Source: Cryptomeria japonica (taxonomy: Eukaryota > Streptophyta > Pinopsida > Cupressales > Cupressaceae). From it: a stretch of DNA of 64,000 bases. Position 1 is the stretch's first letter, and every line of letters starts with the position of its first letter. Under the pieces are notes generated by a model that searched no databases, was not told the DNA's origin, and worked only from the letters and a program-made list of their open reading frames with translations. The stretch covers positions 380,453,179-380,517,178 of the forward strand of contig NC_081407.1 of NCBI RefSeq assembly GCF_030272615.1, written 5' to 3'. The position numbers and the translations under genes were made by a program. This document shows positions 1-11,478 of this stretch, piece by piece.

Positions 1-169
1 ATTTAAATAAATAAATGTATTTATTTAAATGAGAAATAAGGCTAGAAGAGGATAAATGAATTAATTAAATAAATAAGGATTTATTTAATTAATAGAAGAA
101 TTAGGCTTAGATAATTAAATAAATAAAATATTTATTTAATTAGACATGACAATTTTGGGTGTCTATACA
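1..169 (-). repeat. LTR-like terminal segment with three AT hairpins
   Basis: Three near-perfect palindromes follow one another. Arms at 1-13/18-30 have a 4-nt loop, arms at 60-74/79-93 a 4-nt loop, and arms at 112-125/129-142 a 3-nt loop. All are built from ATTTATTTAATTA-like words. Read on the minus strand, the segment starts at 169 with TGTATAGACACCC, which looks like an LTR start. The rest would lie left of the window. It may be the 3' LTR of gypsy element B, but no polypurine tract is visible to its right. Confidence 0.35.
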
Positions 170-539
170 TATATAAGCAAGGTAGATGAGGTGAGAATGT
201 AGGACTAAAAATTTGACTACCTCTCTAAAGGTCAACACTTGTGAGCTCACTTGACAAGTGTGTGAGCAAGTGTCAAATATAAATAATGAATGCACTAGGT
301 GTCTCAAGTGATGAGGACACAAGTCTCAACCATATGAAGTGAGACAAAATTATAAAATAGCGTAAGTAAACTTAAGCTAAGTGTGAATAGGTCACTAACA
401 ATAATTATTTGGTTTTTCTAAAACGAAATTCTTAACTTGCTCATGGAATTTGGCTCCTAAAAAGCAATTCAAAACTTGTTCTTAAAAAATTGATCGATTT
501 TCAAAACTTGTTCCTAAAAAATTTATCAAATACTAGTTG
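170..539. other. no recognisable gene
   Basis: AT-rich sequence with short open frames only. If gypsy element B were complete, its integrase would lie here, but no integrase motif is visible. I infer a deletion or complete decay. Confidence 0.4.
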
Positions 540-679
540 TTGTAGTAACTATTCAACATGGCTAAGAGCATTAGCTGCTCCATTTTCTTTACCTTTAATA
601 TAGCTAATGTGAAATCATAATCTAATAACAATTTCAACCATCACCCTTGATGTACATTTAGGTTAGGCTACATGGAAAT
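540..679 (-). pseudogene. Gypsy element B, C-terminal end of RNase H
   Basis: The minus strand encodes the conserved end of a Ty3/gypsy reverse-transcriptase RNase H across two frames. It reads PNLNVHQG, a stop, WLKLLLDYDFTL, then YIKGKENGAANALS. In chromovirus-type elements the equivalent is a QRRW..LL.DYDF...Y.pGK.N..ADALSR stretch. The upstream half of the domain is not adjacent. It resumes at 33990, on the far side of the 33.3-kb element A, whose TSD-like GAAAT (675-679) sits at this break. A frameshift and a stop show that it is dead. Confidence 0.75.
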
Positions 680-1270
680 TGTGATGTTCCAGATTAAATA
701 ATTTGTAGCAAGGGAAAAAAAATTAAACCAATTTATCACCTCTTCAATCATAAATAAATCAAATTTGAAAGTGATTCCATTCTTTCATTATAAATTCATC
801 CAAACAATGTATGCACAAATAAAAAAATTGAAACCCAAATTGTTTCCAAACACCAAACACCATAAATTGAAAATTATCATTAATATTAGTATTTGTTATA
901 GAAACACAAAGATATTATAGTTGAATCTTCATATATAGTAACTTCCGCAACAAATTCCAAACTTCCACTACAAAATCATTCCAAACAATGTTCACAAAAG
1001 TGCCAAAAAAACTTCCCAACTACTAGACAACACACTAAAAATTCTCCAAACCCCCAACAAAAGATTTAAAAACATAAATACAATGCAATAAAAAAATAAT
1101 CATGACCTCGTATCCACCAAATTTTTTTGCAAATCACCAAACTCAAACTCCAAACTATCGCTTCAAACCCTTGCTTGCAAGAACTTTCCAATATCCGACA
1201 CCACCATAATAGGATATTTATTTGAGAACTATGATTTTCATTATAACAAATATGATATTAAATTAATATT
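680..1270 (-). repeat. Element A 3' LTR, distal part
   Basis: It aligns by eye with 32862-33870. Shared words include AGTGATTCCATT, TCATCCAAACAATGTATGCAC and ACAAAGATATTATAG in the same order. Homology stops at about 1270, where the LINE begins. The remainder of the LTR resumes at about 14772. Confidence 0.8.
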
Positions 1271-2681
1271 ATGGCGGATGCATTCAAGAATAGGAATTTC
1301 AATTTTTGCCTTCAGTTGCGTCCTTCCTCCTTCCCTGATTTTCACCCTTATGCTGTTTCGAAACTTTTCCCTTCTATCTAGAATCATCCGAGAAACTTCA
1401 CTTGGCGTCTAGGAGAAAGCTTCCAAAACATTAAGAGCTTCCTTGGTAATCACCTTCTTAAGTCAGACAAAAGCCTGAAGTTCCCTTTAAGGGACCACAA
1501 GGGCTTCAATGGTCATATCTCCTGTCCAAACAATATGGCTACTGGTGCGAATAGTCTCCCTCTTTAGAATAACAAAAGCCTCTGGTCTAAAAAAACCTCT
1601 AATGGAGTTCAGGGAGCTCTTTCTTCTCTTGAGTTGCACTCTTATGACACTCATCGTGCGAATCCTTTGGCTGGGTTGCGCTCTTCTAGTTTCTATTGTG
1701 CAAATGGTCCTATTAATAAGTTCCATAGTAGTATTAAGGGTAAGCAAGGTCGTAGTCACTTTGGCCTTGGAAGAAAGGACTAGGTCTCTCTTGAAGGTAG
1801 AGCCTCTCTGGCCAAGGCAAATCCTTCTTCTGTAGGCATGAAAGGATTCAGAGAGAAAGGTTTGAATGTGGGTTGGAAAAGTTTTCCTTCATCGAATCAA
1901 ATAGAGATTGGAACAAAATGAGCCTTCACATACTTGAAGAAGAAAGGCCTTGGTTGCAAACTTTTTGTTTTGCCATTTGCTGCTATGAACCCTACGATTG
2001 AGCATCTCAAGGAAAATGCTCTCTTTGCTAAATGGTGTGGTATTGGAGGTGACAGTCATGAAATTGTGGAATGGTGGTTACATTCCTTCCCCGATATGGT
2101 TTCCGTCTGTCCTTTGCAAAATGACTTTTTTTCATAGAATGTATATATAGATTCTAGCCTAAAAAGAGCATTATCCATGGTAGCTCTATCTTCTATCTTG
2201 GGTCAACCTTTCATTTGATTGATTGGAAGCCTGGTTTCGACCCTATAAATCATAGAATCAAAAAATTTCCAATTTGGCTAAGTTTAGTTGGGCTCCCCTC
2301 TGAATTTTGGTGTGTGGAGGCCCTTTTGAAGATAGCTGATGCTTTAGGCTCCTTGGTTGGCATTGAAGAGGATTTATTAAATGGGAAACAAGGGGATGTT
2401 GCTAATGTTTATATTGAAGTAGATCTGGATCTGGGTTTTTATGGAGAACTAGAAATAGTTTCCGAGGTTGGTAGATGGAAACAAAAAGTCAAGAGATTGG
2501 TTGAGAGAACCCCTGGTAAATGTATTCTAAGGAACCAGATAATATCTGGCAACTCAATGAAAGGCTCCATGGGCTTGTTATTTCATCCTAAGGAGTTCCT
2601 TTCTCTCCCTCCTTTAGATGGCACTCCTCATTAGGATCCCATTGTGGATGTCCAAAACCAGAATAGGCAAGTAGCTTCAGA
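1271..2681 (+). pseudogene. LINE ORF1, N-terminal part (DUF4283-like)
   Basis: The candidate start is ATG at 1271 (MADAFKNRN), followed by a decayed frame. The best part is 2215-2634, with FPIWLSLVGLPSEFW followed by LLKIADALGSLVGIEED. This is the typical core of the DUF4283 domain in plant L1 ORF1 RNA-binding proteins (PIWVrLpGLPleFW...l..Ig..lG). The region 1934-2137 supplies the preceding part. Stops and frame changes separate the pieces. The ORF is cut at 2686 by the solo LTR and resumes at 6348. ORF1 would coat LINE RNA in a ribonucleoprotein. Confidence 0.6.
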
Positions 2682-2686
2682 TGACA

Positions 2687-5600
2687 TGTAGTACCCCTAC
2701 TCATTTGAACTCATTAGACTCATATTTTATTATTGGTTGTTTTTAGTGGATACATTACCATGATATGTTATTCAGATTTTTATGACATTATGCTTTATTT
2801 GGAGATGAGATGTATAATTTATTTGTAGTATTTGTGATTTATGGCATTTTATGGATTATTGCTATGTACTAACATTTTACTTTATCTATGCAATAAGGAA
2901 TTATATGTTGTGTGTCTGCGAGTGTATTGGACGCAAGGGGACGATTTTCCTTCACTCATTTCGGTGAGACAGGGAACGCCGCGATTTTCCTTCATCGGTG
3001 TGTATGCCGTGTCTTCTATATAGTATATATGCATGCGTGGTTCGGTGATGCAGGATATTGTAGGTACAAGTACCAGGTAGGTATGGGGTATCGTCTCCAC
3101 CTGGCTTCACAGGTCTGAGCGTGCCTTATATTTTTCGATGGAAGTGGAGGAGATAGTAGTTGACCCTATTTTACTCAGTTACACTCGTGTGAGTGTCGTC
3201 AGTTGGTCGTCCAGTCAATTAGTTCGACCTTTGTATTTTGTCGTTTGATCTTTTTATGGGTATTTGCTTGAGATTTGTTCAATTTGTGTGTTTTAGTGGA
3301 TTTAATTAATTAATTAATTAAGTTTATGGAATTGTCTCATAGTTGAATTGTTTATGCATTGAGATTATAAATTTAGTTAATTAAAAGAAATTATTAAATT
3401 AAGTTGCAAGCTACATGATATTAGAAATACATTTTTATTAAACTTTTTGTAGAAAAATAAATTAAATTAATTGTATTTATTATTTCCTAGAATTTTAAAT
3501 AAATAAAAGAACAAAAGAATAAATAAGTAAAAGAATAAATAAATAAATGAATAAAAGAATTAATTAGAATTAAAGTATTGTTTTAATTCTTTATTTAGAA
3601 AATTAATTAATTTGCATGAGAAAAGAAAAGAAAGAATAATGATTTTTTAATTATTGCATGTTAGCTTATCTTTTGTATAAAATTAGAAAATAAAATAAAA
3701 CTACTTTTATTTTAAATTTAGTTTTTTGAGAAAAAACTATTGAACCTAGAATTTTAGTTTAAATAGGGAATAGGTCTTTATTTTAGATACACAGGAAACA
3801 GGTCAGGAATTTAGGTGAAGAAATTTATTGGAAGCTTATTGAAAAGATTAGGGCTCTTCTACAGATTTCTTCCAGGAAAGCTATACCAGGTTGGGTGGCT
3901 TCTTTTGATTGTTGTTTTAAGAAAATGTTTTATTTATTTCTTCTTTTTGAATGATGTGTGTGTTAAGATGTTTGTCAGATCTAAAATCTTGTCTGATTAT
4001 TTCTTGTTCTTGGCTAAAGTCCATTCTTGAAGTTAATTTCTAGTTTATGGAAATAAGTTATTTCCTGGGTGTTTGTAGATTAAATTTTAAGAAAATTGGA
4101 AAAAGTTATTATGACAAATTTTGCCAGGATTTTTATTGTGCATGGAAATTGTGCAAGATTTGGGAGGAATGGGATTACCAGAGAAAATATTCTCTCTTGT
4201 TTGATTTTTGTTTCGATACTTGGTTATGGCAGTCCTTTTTAATATTTGTGTATCTCTGTGGAATTATTTAGTTATTTTAGAATAAATTTAATCATTAATT
4301 AAATTTGTTGTGTTATTAAAAGTTAAGGGAAATTGTTTTATTATATTATTTTGGAGAAAATATATATTAATTAATTTCCCTTTTTATAAATTTGATTGGA
4401 AATAAATTTTGGTTGAAAATAGAGTTTACTAGTTTGTAGGTTATTGTATGTTTAAAAAAAAAAAAATTAAAAAATTAAAAAAATTATTAAATTAAAAAAA
4501 AAATTAATTTAAAAAAAAATTTAATTAAAAAATTTAATCAAAAAAAAAAAATTAATTAATTTTTTTTTTATATTATATATGTATATAGTATTTACTGTGG
4601 TTTTAATTATGTTATTTTGGAAATGAAAGATGTTTCAAAATTAAATCTTCCTTTTATTATATATTTTAATGTGATAAAATTATATAATATTATATTCGTA
4701 GAATATATATATTTATGTAATTATATTATATTATTATATATAATTTTTAATTGAGAGTTTAATTTAGATTATTGATATAATCTAATTGTGTCTATTTGTA
4801 AATTAATCATGAACATATAATTAGGGGGTTAATTTTTTATGTGATTGATTTAACCTTATTGGATAAATGACAAAATTGATTTCTTTGTATTAATATAGTT
4901 GTATTTTCTTATTGTCTGAAAAATCTTTAATTGCAAGTTATTTGTGCTTTTAGCTATTTTAAGAAAAGATTGCCTGTATTAGGATCTAGTGTAAATGGTG
5001 TTTGCAGACAAGCTTAATTTCATTGCAATTCTGGTTGAATTGTCGTTGTGTCCTATGTTATTATTTCTCCTTGGTCAGGTGTTGTTGTATAACCTTATTG
5101 ATGTGAGCCATTGTGTGTGTTTGTCCAAATGGCCAATCTTGAGTTAGTGATTGTGTATCCTTCACCTATGCTTTGTCAGGATTAGTTATGGCTGTTTGTT
5201 TCGCCATAGAGTTTTTGTAGGGAGACCTTTCCTGTTTGTGTCCTATGAGAGAGTGACTTTCGAGCGGGGGCCGTGCCCGAAGTGGATGATAAGATAACCC
5301 GTCGAAAGTAAGTTAAAAAGTGATAACCTAATAATATATTGGGGGGGAGTGAGATAAATATTAATTAAGATAATATACCTCATGCATAGGTGTAGTGCTT
5401 GTACAGGGCTCATAATGCTATGAGAAGACCTGGAATGGCAAACTTACCACCTTGTCTTCACGAAAGGATTGGTAGGGTCCGCATGAGACTTAGTTGGAAC
5501 CGGAGGCTCGGGAGAGGTTACTAGGAGAAACCCCAGATGGGGGCCGGGACCTATGGAGGCTTTACCATGGTATCCACCGTAAGACATGCGATGACACTCT

Positions 5601-6342
5601 CTCCTTAGAGTCACTTATGTTTCGTGAGTTGAGTTAAATGGATGTTTGCGGAGTCTTGTGGTCCTTTTGTACTTGTCTTACTTTGCTTGCTTGAGGGTTT
5701 TCTAGTATCTCCTAGCACGGTGGGGTGGTTCCATTTCAGGATCACCTGGTCGGGTGGTAGTGCCACTTCCCATTGGATGTTCTGGATTGTATCTTCAGGT
5801 GATGAAAGGCTTCGCGGGTGTTTCTTGGTTCGTGGTTCATGTACTAGCTCTTGTTCGAGATCATTGTTCAGTTGAGACCTTGTGGTCATTGTATCAGACT
5901 TTTATGTAACCTTGATATTGTAACTTTGTAAATCTGTGGCATTATTGGAAGCCATGTATTTGTGGGTATTGTAATAGTATGTCAGTGGAATGTATGTTAT
6001 TTCAGTTGCTTTGATCTTATGTTAAAATGTTTTATGGAAGTTTGGATACATTGGAATACTTTCATTTCTTCATTATGGAATTTAGATGTATGTGTAGTTT
6101 TTAACTTAAGCATTTAATTTATCTAGTTAAATGGACAATTGGATTAACTATGGTGTTAATATAATCTACGAATTAATCTTCGTTGGTAACCCTTAGAAAA
6201 TCATATGTTAGACTTCCGCTGTGTTATTAAACGTGCAATGGTTGTAGCTAATGCACTTAGTCTTTAAAAAAAATAAAATTATTTCACCCTTTAGTTGCCT
6301 AGTTGTGTTGTTTTCCTTTAGGGTTCCTGGCGGGGCATTACA
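2687..6342. mobile_element. 3.66-kb solo LTR (or LTR-only element) inside LINE ORF1
   Basis: The ends are TGTAGTACCCC and GGGGCATTACA, a near-perfect inverted repeat with TG...CA termini. It is flanked by a perfect 5-bp duplication TGACA (2682-2686 and 6343-6347), and LINE ORF1 continues across the junctions. No internal primer site, pol motif or second copy of the ends is visible. It is thus one very long LTR left by recombination, or a non-autonomous unit. A related copy begins at 60978. An AT-rich middle (about 3300-4800) contrasts with a GC-richer 5250-5850. No orientation can be assigned. Confidence 0.8.
4440..4760. repeat. A/T low-complexity tract
   Basis: Runs of A, T and AATTAA words occupy 4451-4570, followed by TATATA-rich sequence. 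It lies inside the long LTR and has no coding content. Confidence 0.85.
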
Positions 6343-6347
6343 TGACA

Positions 6348-7293
6348 CTATTCAACAAGATCTTAAAGTGGAAAACCAAAATCAAAATGGGCATGATCTT
6401 CTGAGCTCTTCCCTCTGATTTCCATGGACGTTCCTTTGCAGGAGCACTCTGTTGATGCACAACTCATTCTTTCTCCAAGAATAAAGCCAAATCTTCTTAA
6501 TGTCTTTAGCAGGCCTTATGGACTTAGAAATAAATCTATCTTTAATCAGGGTGCATTTAATGTTTTCCTTCCTAAATCCAGAAAAACTTCCAAAAAAAGA
6601 AATCATGCCAGTAGGTTGCTGGTGTGTGGGAAGTCTGGTCTTGTAGCCCTTAACAAGGAAAAGGATTTATCTTTATCGCACCTCCTTTCTGAGGTAGAGA
6701 TCCCCAAAGAGGATATTATTCAAGAGTTGAATGCTTCCTAAGATTTCCCCCTCCAAGGATTTGAGGCTTCGAAAGCAATTTCCCCTACTATTTCTCTTCT
6801 GGCCCCAGATAAGTCTCATTCTCATCTAGTTTCCAAATCTATTCTTGAGAGACCTTTATGCGAGGCTCCCCAAGCTTTTTTTGCTTCTCCTCTAAGATAA
6901 TCTCCCATGAAGACAAATCTTGTTGATCTTTTTTCGGAGTCTCCAGTTCCCTTTACTGGTTCTCCTTTTATGCAGGCTCCCTTCTTTGACATGAATCTAA
7001 ATCCTAGTACTCATAATCTTCTCAATGACCATATGGATGAAGAGGAGGATCCAAACCAAGTTATGGAGACCCCCCTTGCAACTCTTTATTCCAACGTCAA
7101 AGAAAAAAGGAAACTAAGAATTCAACAAACAATTGCTGGCAAAGAAAAGCTTGATTTTGGCCTTCTTTCTCCAAAGAGAGGAAGGAAATCCTTCAATGCC
7201 CACCTTGTCCGTGATGGTGAAAATGATGGCCAAATCAAGATCACTGATCTTTTGAAAGTAAGGAAGGGATCTCCCCTTCCTGAACAAAGATGA
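6348..7293 (+). pseudogene. LINE ORF1, C-terminal part
   Basis: Open segments run at 6424-6741 and 6907-7293, interrupted by stops near 6741 and 6898. The protein is polar and low in complexity with many Ser, Pro and Lys, and no clear zinc knuckle. The ORF1 stop TGA (7291-7293) overlaps the ORF2 start ATG (7290-7292) as ATGA, so ORF2 was probably translated by termination-reinitiation. The part before 6348 lies at 1271-2681, on the other side of the solo LTR. Confidence 0.6.
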
Positions 7294-8356
7294 AAATCCT
7301 CTCATGGAATGTTAGGGGCCTTAATGCCCCTAACAAGAGGTGCTTGATCAAAAGAAGAATGCAGAGATCATAATGCTACATGAAACAAAACTTGATTTTC
7401 AACAAGTGGAATCCTTTGGTGTAGAGCTTGGCCATTAATACCTTGGAAGTAAGCTAGTGGCTATCTCTGTAGAAGGTGCTTTAGGGGGTTTGCTTATAGT
7501 TTGGAAACCTTCCATTATCCAGATTGAGGGTTTAGCTTCCAACAAAAATTGGCTGCCTGTGAAAGCCATACATTTGCAAGCAAATGTTTCTTTTTTGTCG
7601 ATTAATGTCTATGGGCTAGTTTTCCTTGTTTTTAAACGTGCTCTTTGGTTGGATCTAGATGGGGTGATTTCTCAAAATCAGGATCAACATCTTCTGATAG
7701 GAGGGGATGTCAATGCCATCAGAAGCTCTAATGATAAAAGGGGCGACATCTTGAGACTTGGCAGATCTCAACATGACTTAAATGACTGGATTGACAGAAA
7801 TGGTCTCCTTGAGGTTGACTCAGGTGACAACATCTTCACCTAGAATAATCAGAGGTAAGGGTTCAGTAATATAGCAGAGAAAATATATAGATTCTTTTGG
7901 TTGGGTGATCTCTCATCCTTTCCCTTTTCCTTGGAATGCAATGTTTTACCCTGCTCTGGTTCTGGTCATTATCCACTTCTTCTTACCCTTCAAGGTGATT
8001 CAAAATTCTCAATACCGCCCTTTAGATTTGAGAATATCTGGAAGGACCCTAATTTCCTAAATCTTATTGGTCATTGGTGGCAAGAAGTTAGCATTGAGGG
8101 CTCTATGCTTTTTTGTTTTGTGTCCAAATTAAAATATGTTAAAAAGAAACTGTTGGAATGGAATGTTGCTCATTTTAAGAATATTTTTGCTGTCAAAAGG
8201 GACTTGGAAGCTCAGCTAGAGGTTTTTAATGAAAATGTTATTAAGGAGGGAATGTCGCTAACTTTGTTTCTCAAGGAAAAGTATTTGTTGGAAGAGTACG
8301 ATGATATCCTCTCCAAAGAGGAAATTTTCTGGAAACAAAAATCAAGGGAAAGCTAG
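7290..8356 (+). pseudogene. LINE ORF2: endonuclease domain and linker
   Basis: The ATG at 7290 gives MKILSWNVRGLN, the diagnostic start of the exonuclease-endonuclease-phosphatase domain that nicks target DNA. Further motifs are LHETKLDF (the metal-binding Glu), LLIGGDVNAI (GD.N motif) and, near 7965, GSGHYPLLLTL for the usual SDH.P. There the catalytic Asp appears to be replaced by Gly. A frameshift near 7340 and stops near 7435, 7842 and 7858 break the frame. The linker contains the conserved FRFENIW.. and W..EVS.. features. Confidence 0.85.
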
Positions 8357-9861
8357 CTTCAAGCTTGGGATAAGAATACAAAGTATTTCCATAATGTCAC
8401 AAGTATTCAAAGGAACATTAATAAAATTACTAGGCTGGAGGTTCAAGGAAACTGTATCATTGAGGACCCACATGTCATAATAAATGAAATTGTTAAATTC
8501 TTCTCTAATTTTCTTAAAAATGTAGATGGTTCTGATTTAAGGGAACAAAGGAAGTTTCTTTCAATGATACCAAAAGTGATTTCAGATGCTCACAATAGGA
8601 AGGTCAATGAAAGATTTTATATGGAGGAGCCGTTGATTGCTCTAAACCAACTTTCCTCTGACAAGGCCCTAAGGCTAGATGGCTTCCCAACCGACTTCTT
8701 CAAGAAATGTTGGGAGATTCTAGGGAATGATCTAGTGGAGGTGCTAAAATCCTCAAGAAAATCAAGCAATAGCCTAAAGAAAATTAATAATACTTTTATA
8801 GCCCTTGTTCCGAAGAAAGAGAAAGCAGTTTGTTTAGAGGATTTCAGACCAATCTCGCTTTGCAACACAATATACAAAATTCTCTCAAAGATGATGATGA
8901 ACAAATTGAAACCCTTGATGGATAGCATTATCTCAGAAGAGAAAATTCGGTTTGTTCCAGGTTGCTCAATTTTAGATAAGGTAATTGTGGCTCAGGAGGC
9001 AATCCATACTCTTCAAAGTACAAACATACTAGGTATGATATTGAAATTGGAAATTTCCAAAACCTCTGATAATGTGGATTGGCGTTTCTTATGCAAAATC
9101 TTACAGGCTTTTGGTTTTAGTAAACAATGGGTCAATTGGGTCTTTGAATGCATTTCCTCTCCAATATTTTCAATTCTTATAAATGAAAAACCGGAGGTTT
9201 TTTTTTCTTCCTCTAAGGGCTTACATCAAGGAGATCCAATTTACCCTTTCCTTTTTATCATAATGGCAGAAGCCTTGGGTAGAGCCATTAAAGACAAGAA
9301 TTTTAGAAAGGAGTTGGAAGGCATCAAGATTACCACAAACTTTGTAGCTACTCATCAACAATTTGCTAATGATAACCTCCTGCTTGGTGCAACAAAATCA
9401 ATGGAAGCTGCTCAATTCCAAGAGCTCTTGCTTTCTTATGGCAAAGCTTCGGACCAGGTAATCAATAGGAATAAATCAAAGATCCTTTTTCCTCCTCCCT
9501 ATTGTCCACAAAAAATAGGATTATGAAATTTTTTAACTGCAACAAGGGTACTCTGCCTTGCACATACCTGGGTATTCCCATTGATAGGGGCTTGAGGAAT
9601 TCAAACCTTTGGGATCCTTTGAAGATAAAATTGGATCAGAACGCAAATTTGTGGAAAGGGAAGTGGCTCTTGTGGGCTGGCAGGTTAATAATGCTTCAGG
9701 CAGTAATCTTAGCTCTTCCAATATATCTAATGTCATTTTTAGCTGTCTCTACAGGTATGAGCTCTTTCATCATTCAAAAAATGAGGAACTTCTTTTGGCA
9801 GAATATGGAAGAAAAGCACAAAATTGCACTTGGGATAAAATTTGTAAGCCCAAGTCATTAG
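8357..9861 (+). pseudogene. LINE ORF2: reverse transcriptase core
   Basis: The longest open stretch (8564-9526) covers LNQLSSDKALRLDGFPTDFFKKCW, FIALVPKK, the DFRPISLCNTIYKI block and the GLHQGDPIYPFLF block, in the normal order of plant L1 RT. The active-site motif, normally FADD, reads FAND near 9362, so one metal-binding Asp is lost. KDxSKAyD-like DFSKAFD is also decayed (EISKTSDNVDW). After a stop at 9524 the frame shifts and continues with ntfNKGTLPCTYLGIPI (9502-9861), the standard thumb region. It would have primed cDNA at the nicked target; it is now inactive. Confidence 0.9.
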
Positions 9862-10999
9862 GTGGGATAGGAATTCACAACCTTCAGACCCAAAATCAGG
9901 CTATGGGGGCTAAATTAGTTTGGAAAATGGTCACGACCCCCAAGGTAAGATGGGTTAGAATGATGCGTTCTAAATATTTAGTGCTTGGAGAGTCTCTAAA
10001 TATTTTGCGAGTTAGTAATCCTCCAAAAGGATCTCGAGTATGGAATTTTATTCTTAAGTGCAGGAATCTAATAGCTGATTTTGTCTCTTGGGATGTTCAT
10101 GATGCTTCTTCAAGCTTATTCTGGGAAGATTCCTGGGGGGATATCCAAGCTTAGATAGTCTCATTTCTGTTCCTTTCACAAGGGACTAGGTTAGACATCA
10201 CTGGGGGGTTTATGTTAGGGACTATGTAGATTTTTCATGGGAAAAATCTTTTTCTGGTTGGTGTTGGAAGAAACTGGATGCTCTCCCTCTTCCCCACTTC
10301 GAATTAGAACAAATTTTTGAGGTCATAAGGGACAAGAACCTAATGTTTAGAGCTGGTGCAGATTCATTGATTTGGACTCCATCAAAATCAAGTCATTATA
10401 TTGCCAAGGAAGGTTTTAAAATTCTTACCAATCAAGGTCCTTCAGAGGATTTGGGAATTCCCCCAAAACTATTATGGAGCAGTAAGATTATTCCTAAAGT
10501 TGGCATCTTTGCTTGGTTAGCAGCAAAAAAGAAAATTCTCACAATGGAGAAATTAAAAAAGATGGGCTTTGAGGGCCCCTCGAGATGCATTCTATGTAAA
10601 GCTCATGAGGAATCAGTTGACCATCTTCTACTAAATTATCCTTTCTCAACAAAGTGCTGGAGGTGGTTATGTGCTAAACTTGGTTGGATCACAACCCTTC
10701 CAAAAGATATAGTTTCTCTTTTTCAAGGGTGGCCAATTAGAACCAAAGATGACATCTTGAGTTCCCTATGGGAAATGACTCCCTCTTGTCTAGTTTGGGA
10801 AATCTAGAAGGAGCATAATAGGAGACTCTTTGACAACAAAGCAAGAAAATTAGAATCAATCCTCTCCTCTTTTGAGGCCTCTATTATAGAGAATATTAAT
10901 ATTAAACTATCCCTCACTCCATATTTGAATAAAGATTTTATTGACTAGGATGGTAGAGCTAGGTCAAGATGGAATGACATTAAAATTCCTCTATTTTTA
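9609..10999 (+). pseudogene. LINE ORF2: thumb, connection and zf-RVT domain
   Basis: Two open segments continue ORF2. The first, 9609-10154, contains ICKPKSLGGIGIHNLQTQNQA, matching the CxPKxxGGLGi block of plant L1. The second, 10343-10807, carries the zf-RVT domain: LLWSSKIIPKVGIFAWLAAKKKILT followed by CILCKAHEESVDHLLLNYPFS, with CxxC and a VDHL.. pair. A frameshift lies near 9860 and stops near 10152 and 10805. The function is structural; some authors see RNA binding in it. Confidence 0.85.
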
Positions 11000-11012
11000 G
11001 GGAAGAAAAGCA

Positions 11013-11478
11013 ATGATAGAGGTAGTGCAGTTTGAAACCCCCAAAGTTGGTTGGTTAAAACCTAATTTTGATGGGGTCTCAAAAGGGAATCCAAGTGCAT
11101 TTGGAATTGGATGTGTTATCAGAGATTTCAGAGGAGTTGTTAAAGGTAAGCTGGTTGTGCCTATTCATCTGGACACTAACAACATTGTAAAATTTAAGGC
11201 TCTTTTAATAGGTCTAATGGAGTGTTCTAAAAGAACTATCAAGAATATATAAATTTAAGGGGATTCAACAATCACCATCAATGCAATAAGATCTGTAAAT
11301 TCCCCAAATTGGAGGCTGAAAGCTCTGCTTGAAAAAATCTTAGTGACAATGTTTGCGTTTGAAATTTTTTCATGTAAGCATATCTATAGGGAAGCTAACT
11401 TTGAAGCAGATTTCCTTTCCAAGATCGCATCTAATGGGATTACTATCAGTTGGTGGGCTGAGGATTTAAATATTTAAC
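11013..11478 (+). pseudogene. LINE ORF2: C-terminal RNase H
   Basis: GWLKPNFDGVSKGNP holds the first catalytic Asp, and GIGCVIRDFRGVV follows as in plant L1 RNase H. The catalytic Glu region reads NIVKFKALLIGL, with Lys where Glu is usual, a probable G-to-A change. After a frameshift near 11245 the third site GDSTITINAI and the final IYREANFEADFLSK are visible, ending at a stop near 11477. The domain would remove RNA from the hybrid. One catalytic residue is missing. Confidence 0.85.

Noticed and set aside
1487-1835. Overlapping open frames on both strands at the LINE start
   Set aside because: Neither continues the ORF1 domain pattern and neither has a known feature; they are probably frame shadows of decayed ORF1.
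5611-5889. 92-codon minus-strand frame starting MTTRSQ in the solo LTR
   Set aside because: Hydrophilic, no recognised domain, and not tested in the related copy. It is too weak to call a gene.
6249-6260. Word AATGCACTTAG shared with the left flank of the second long LTR (60967-60977)
   Set aside because: One word lies inside an element and the other just outside its relative. No longer alignment exists, so chance is likely.
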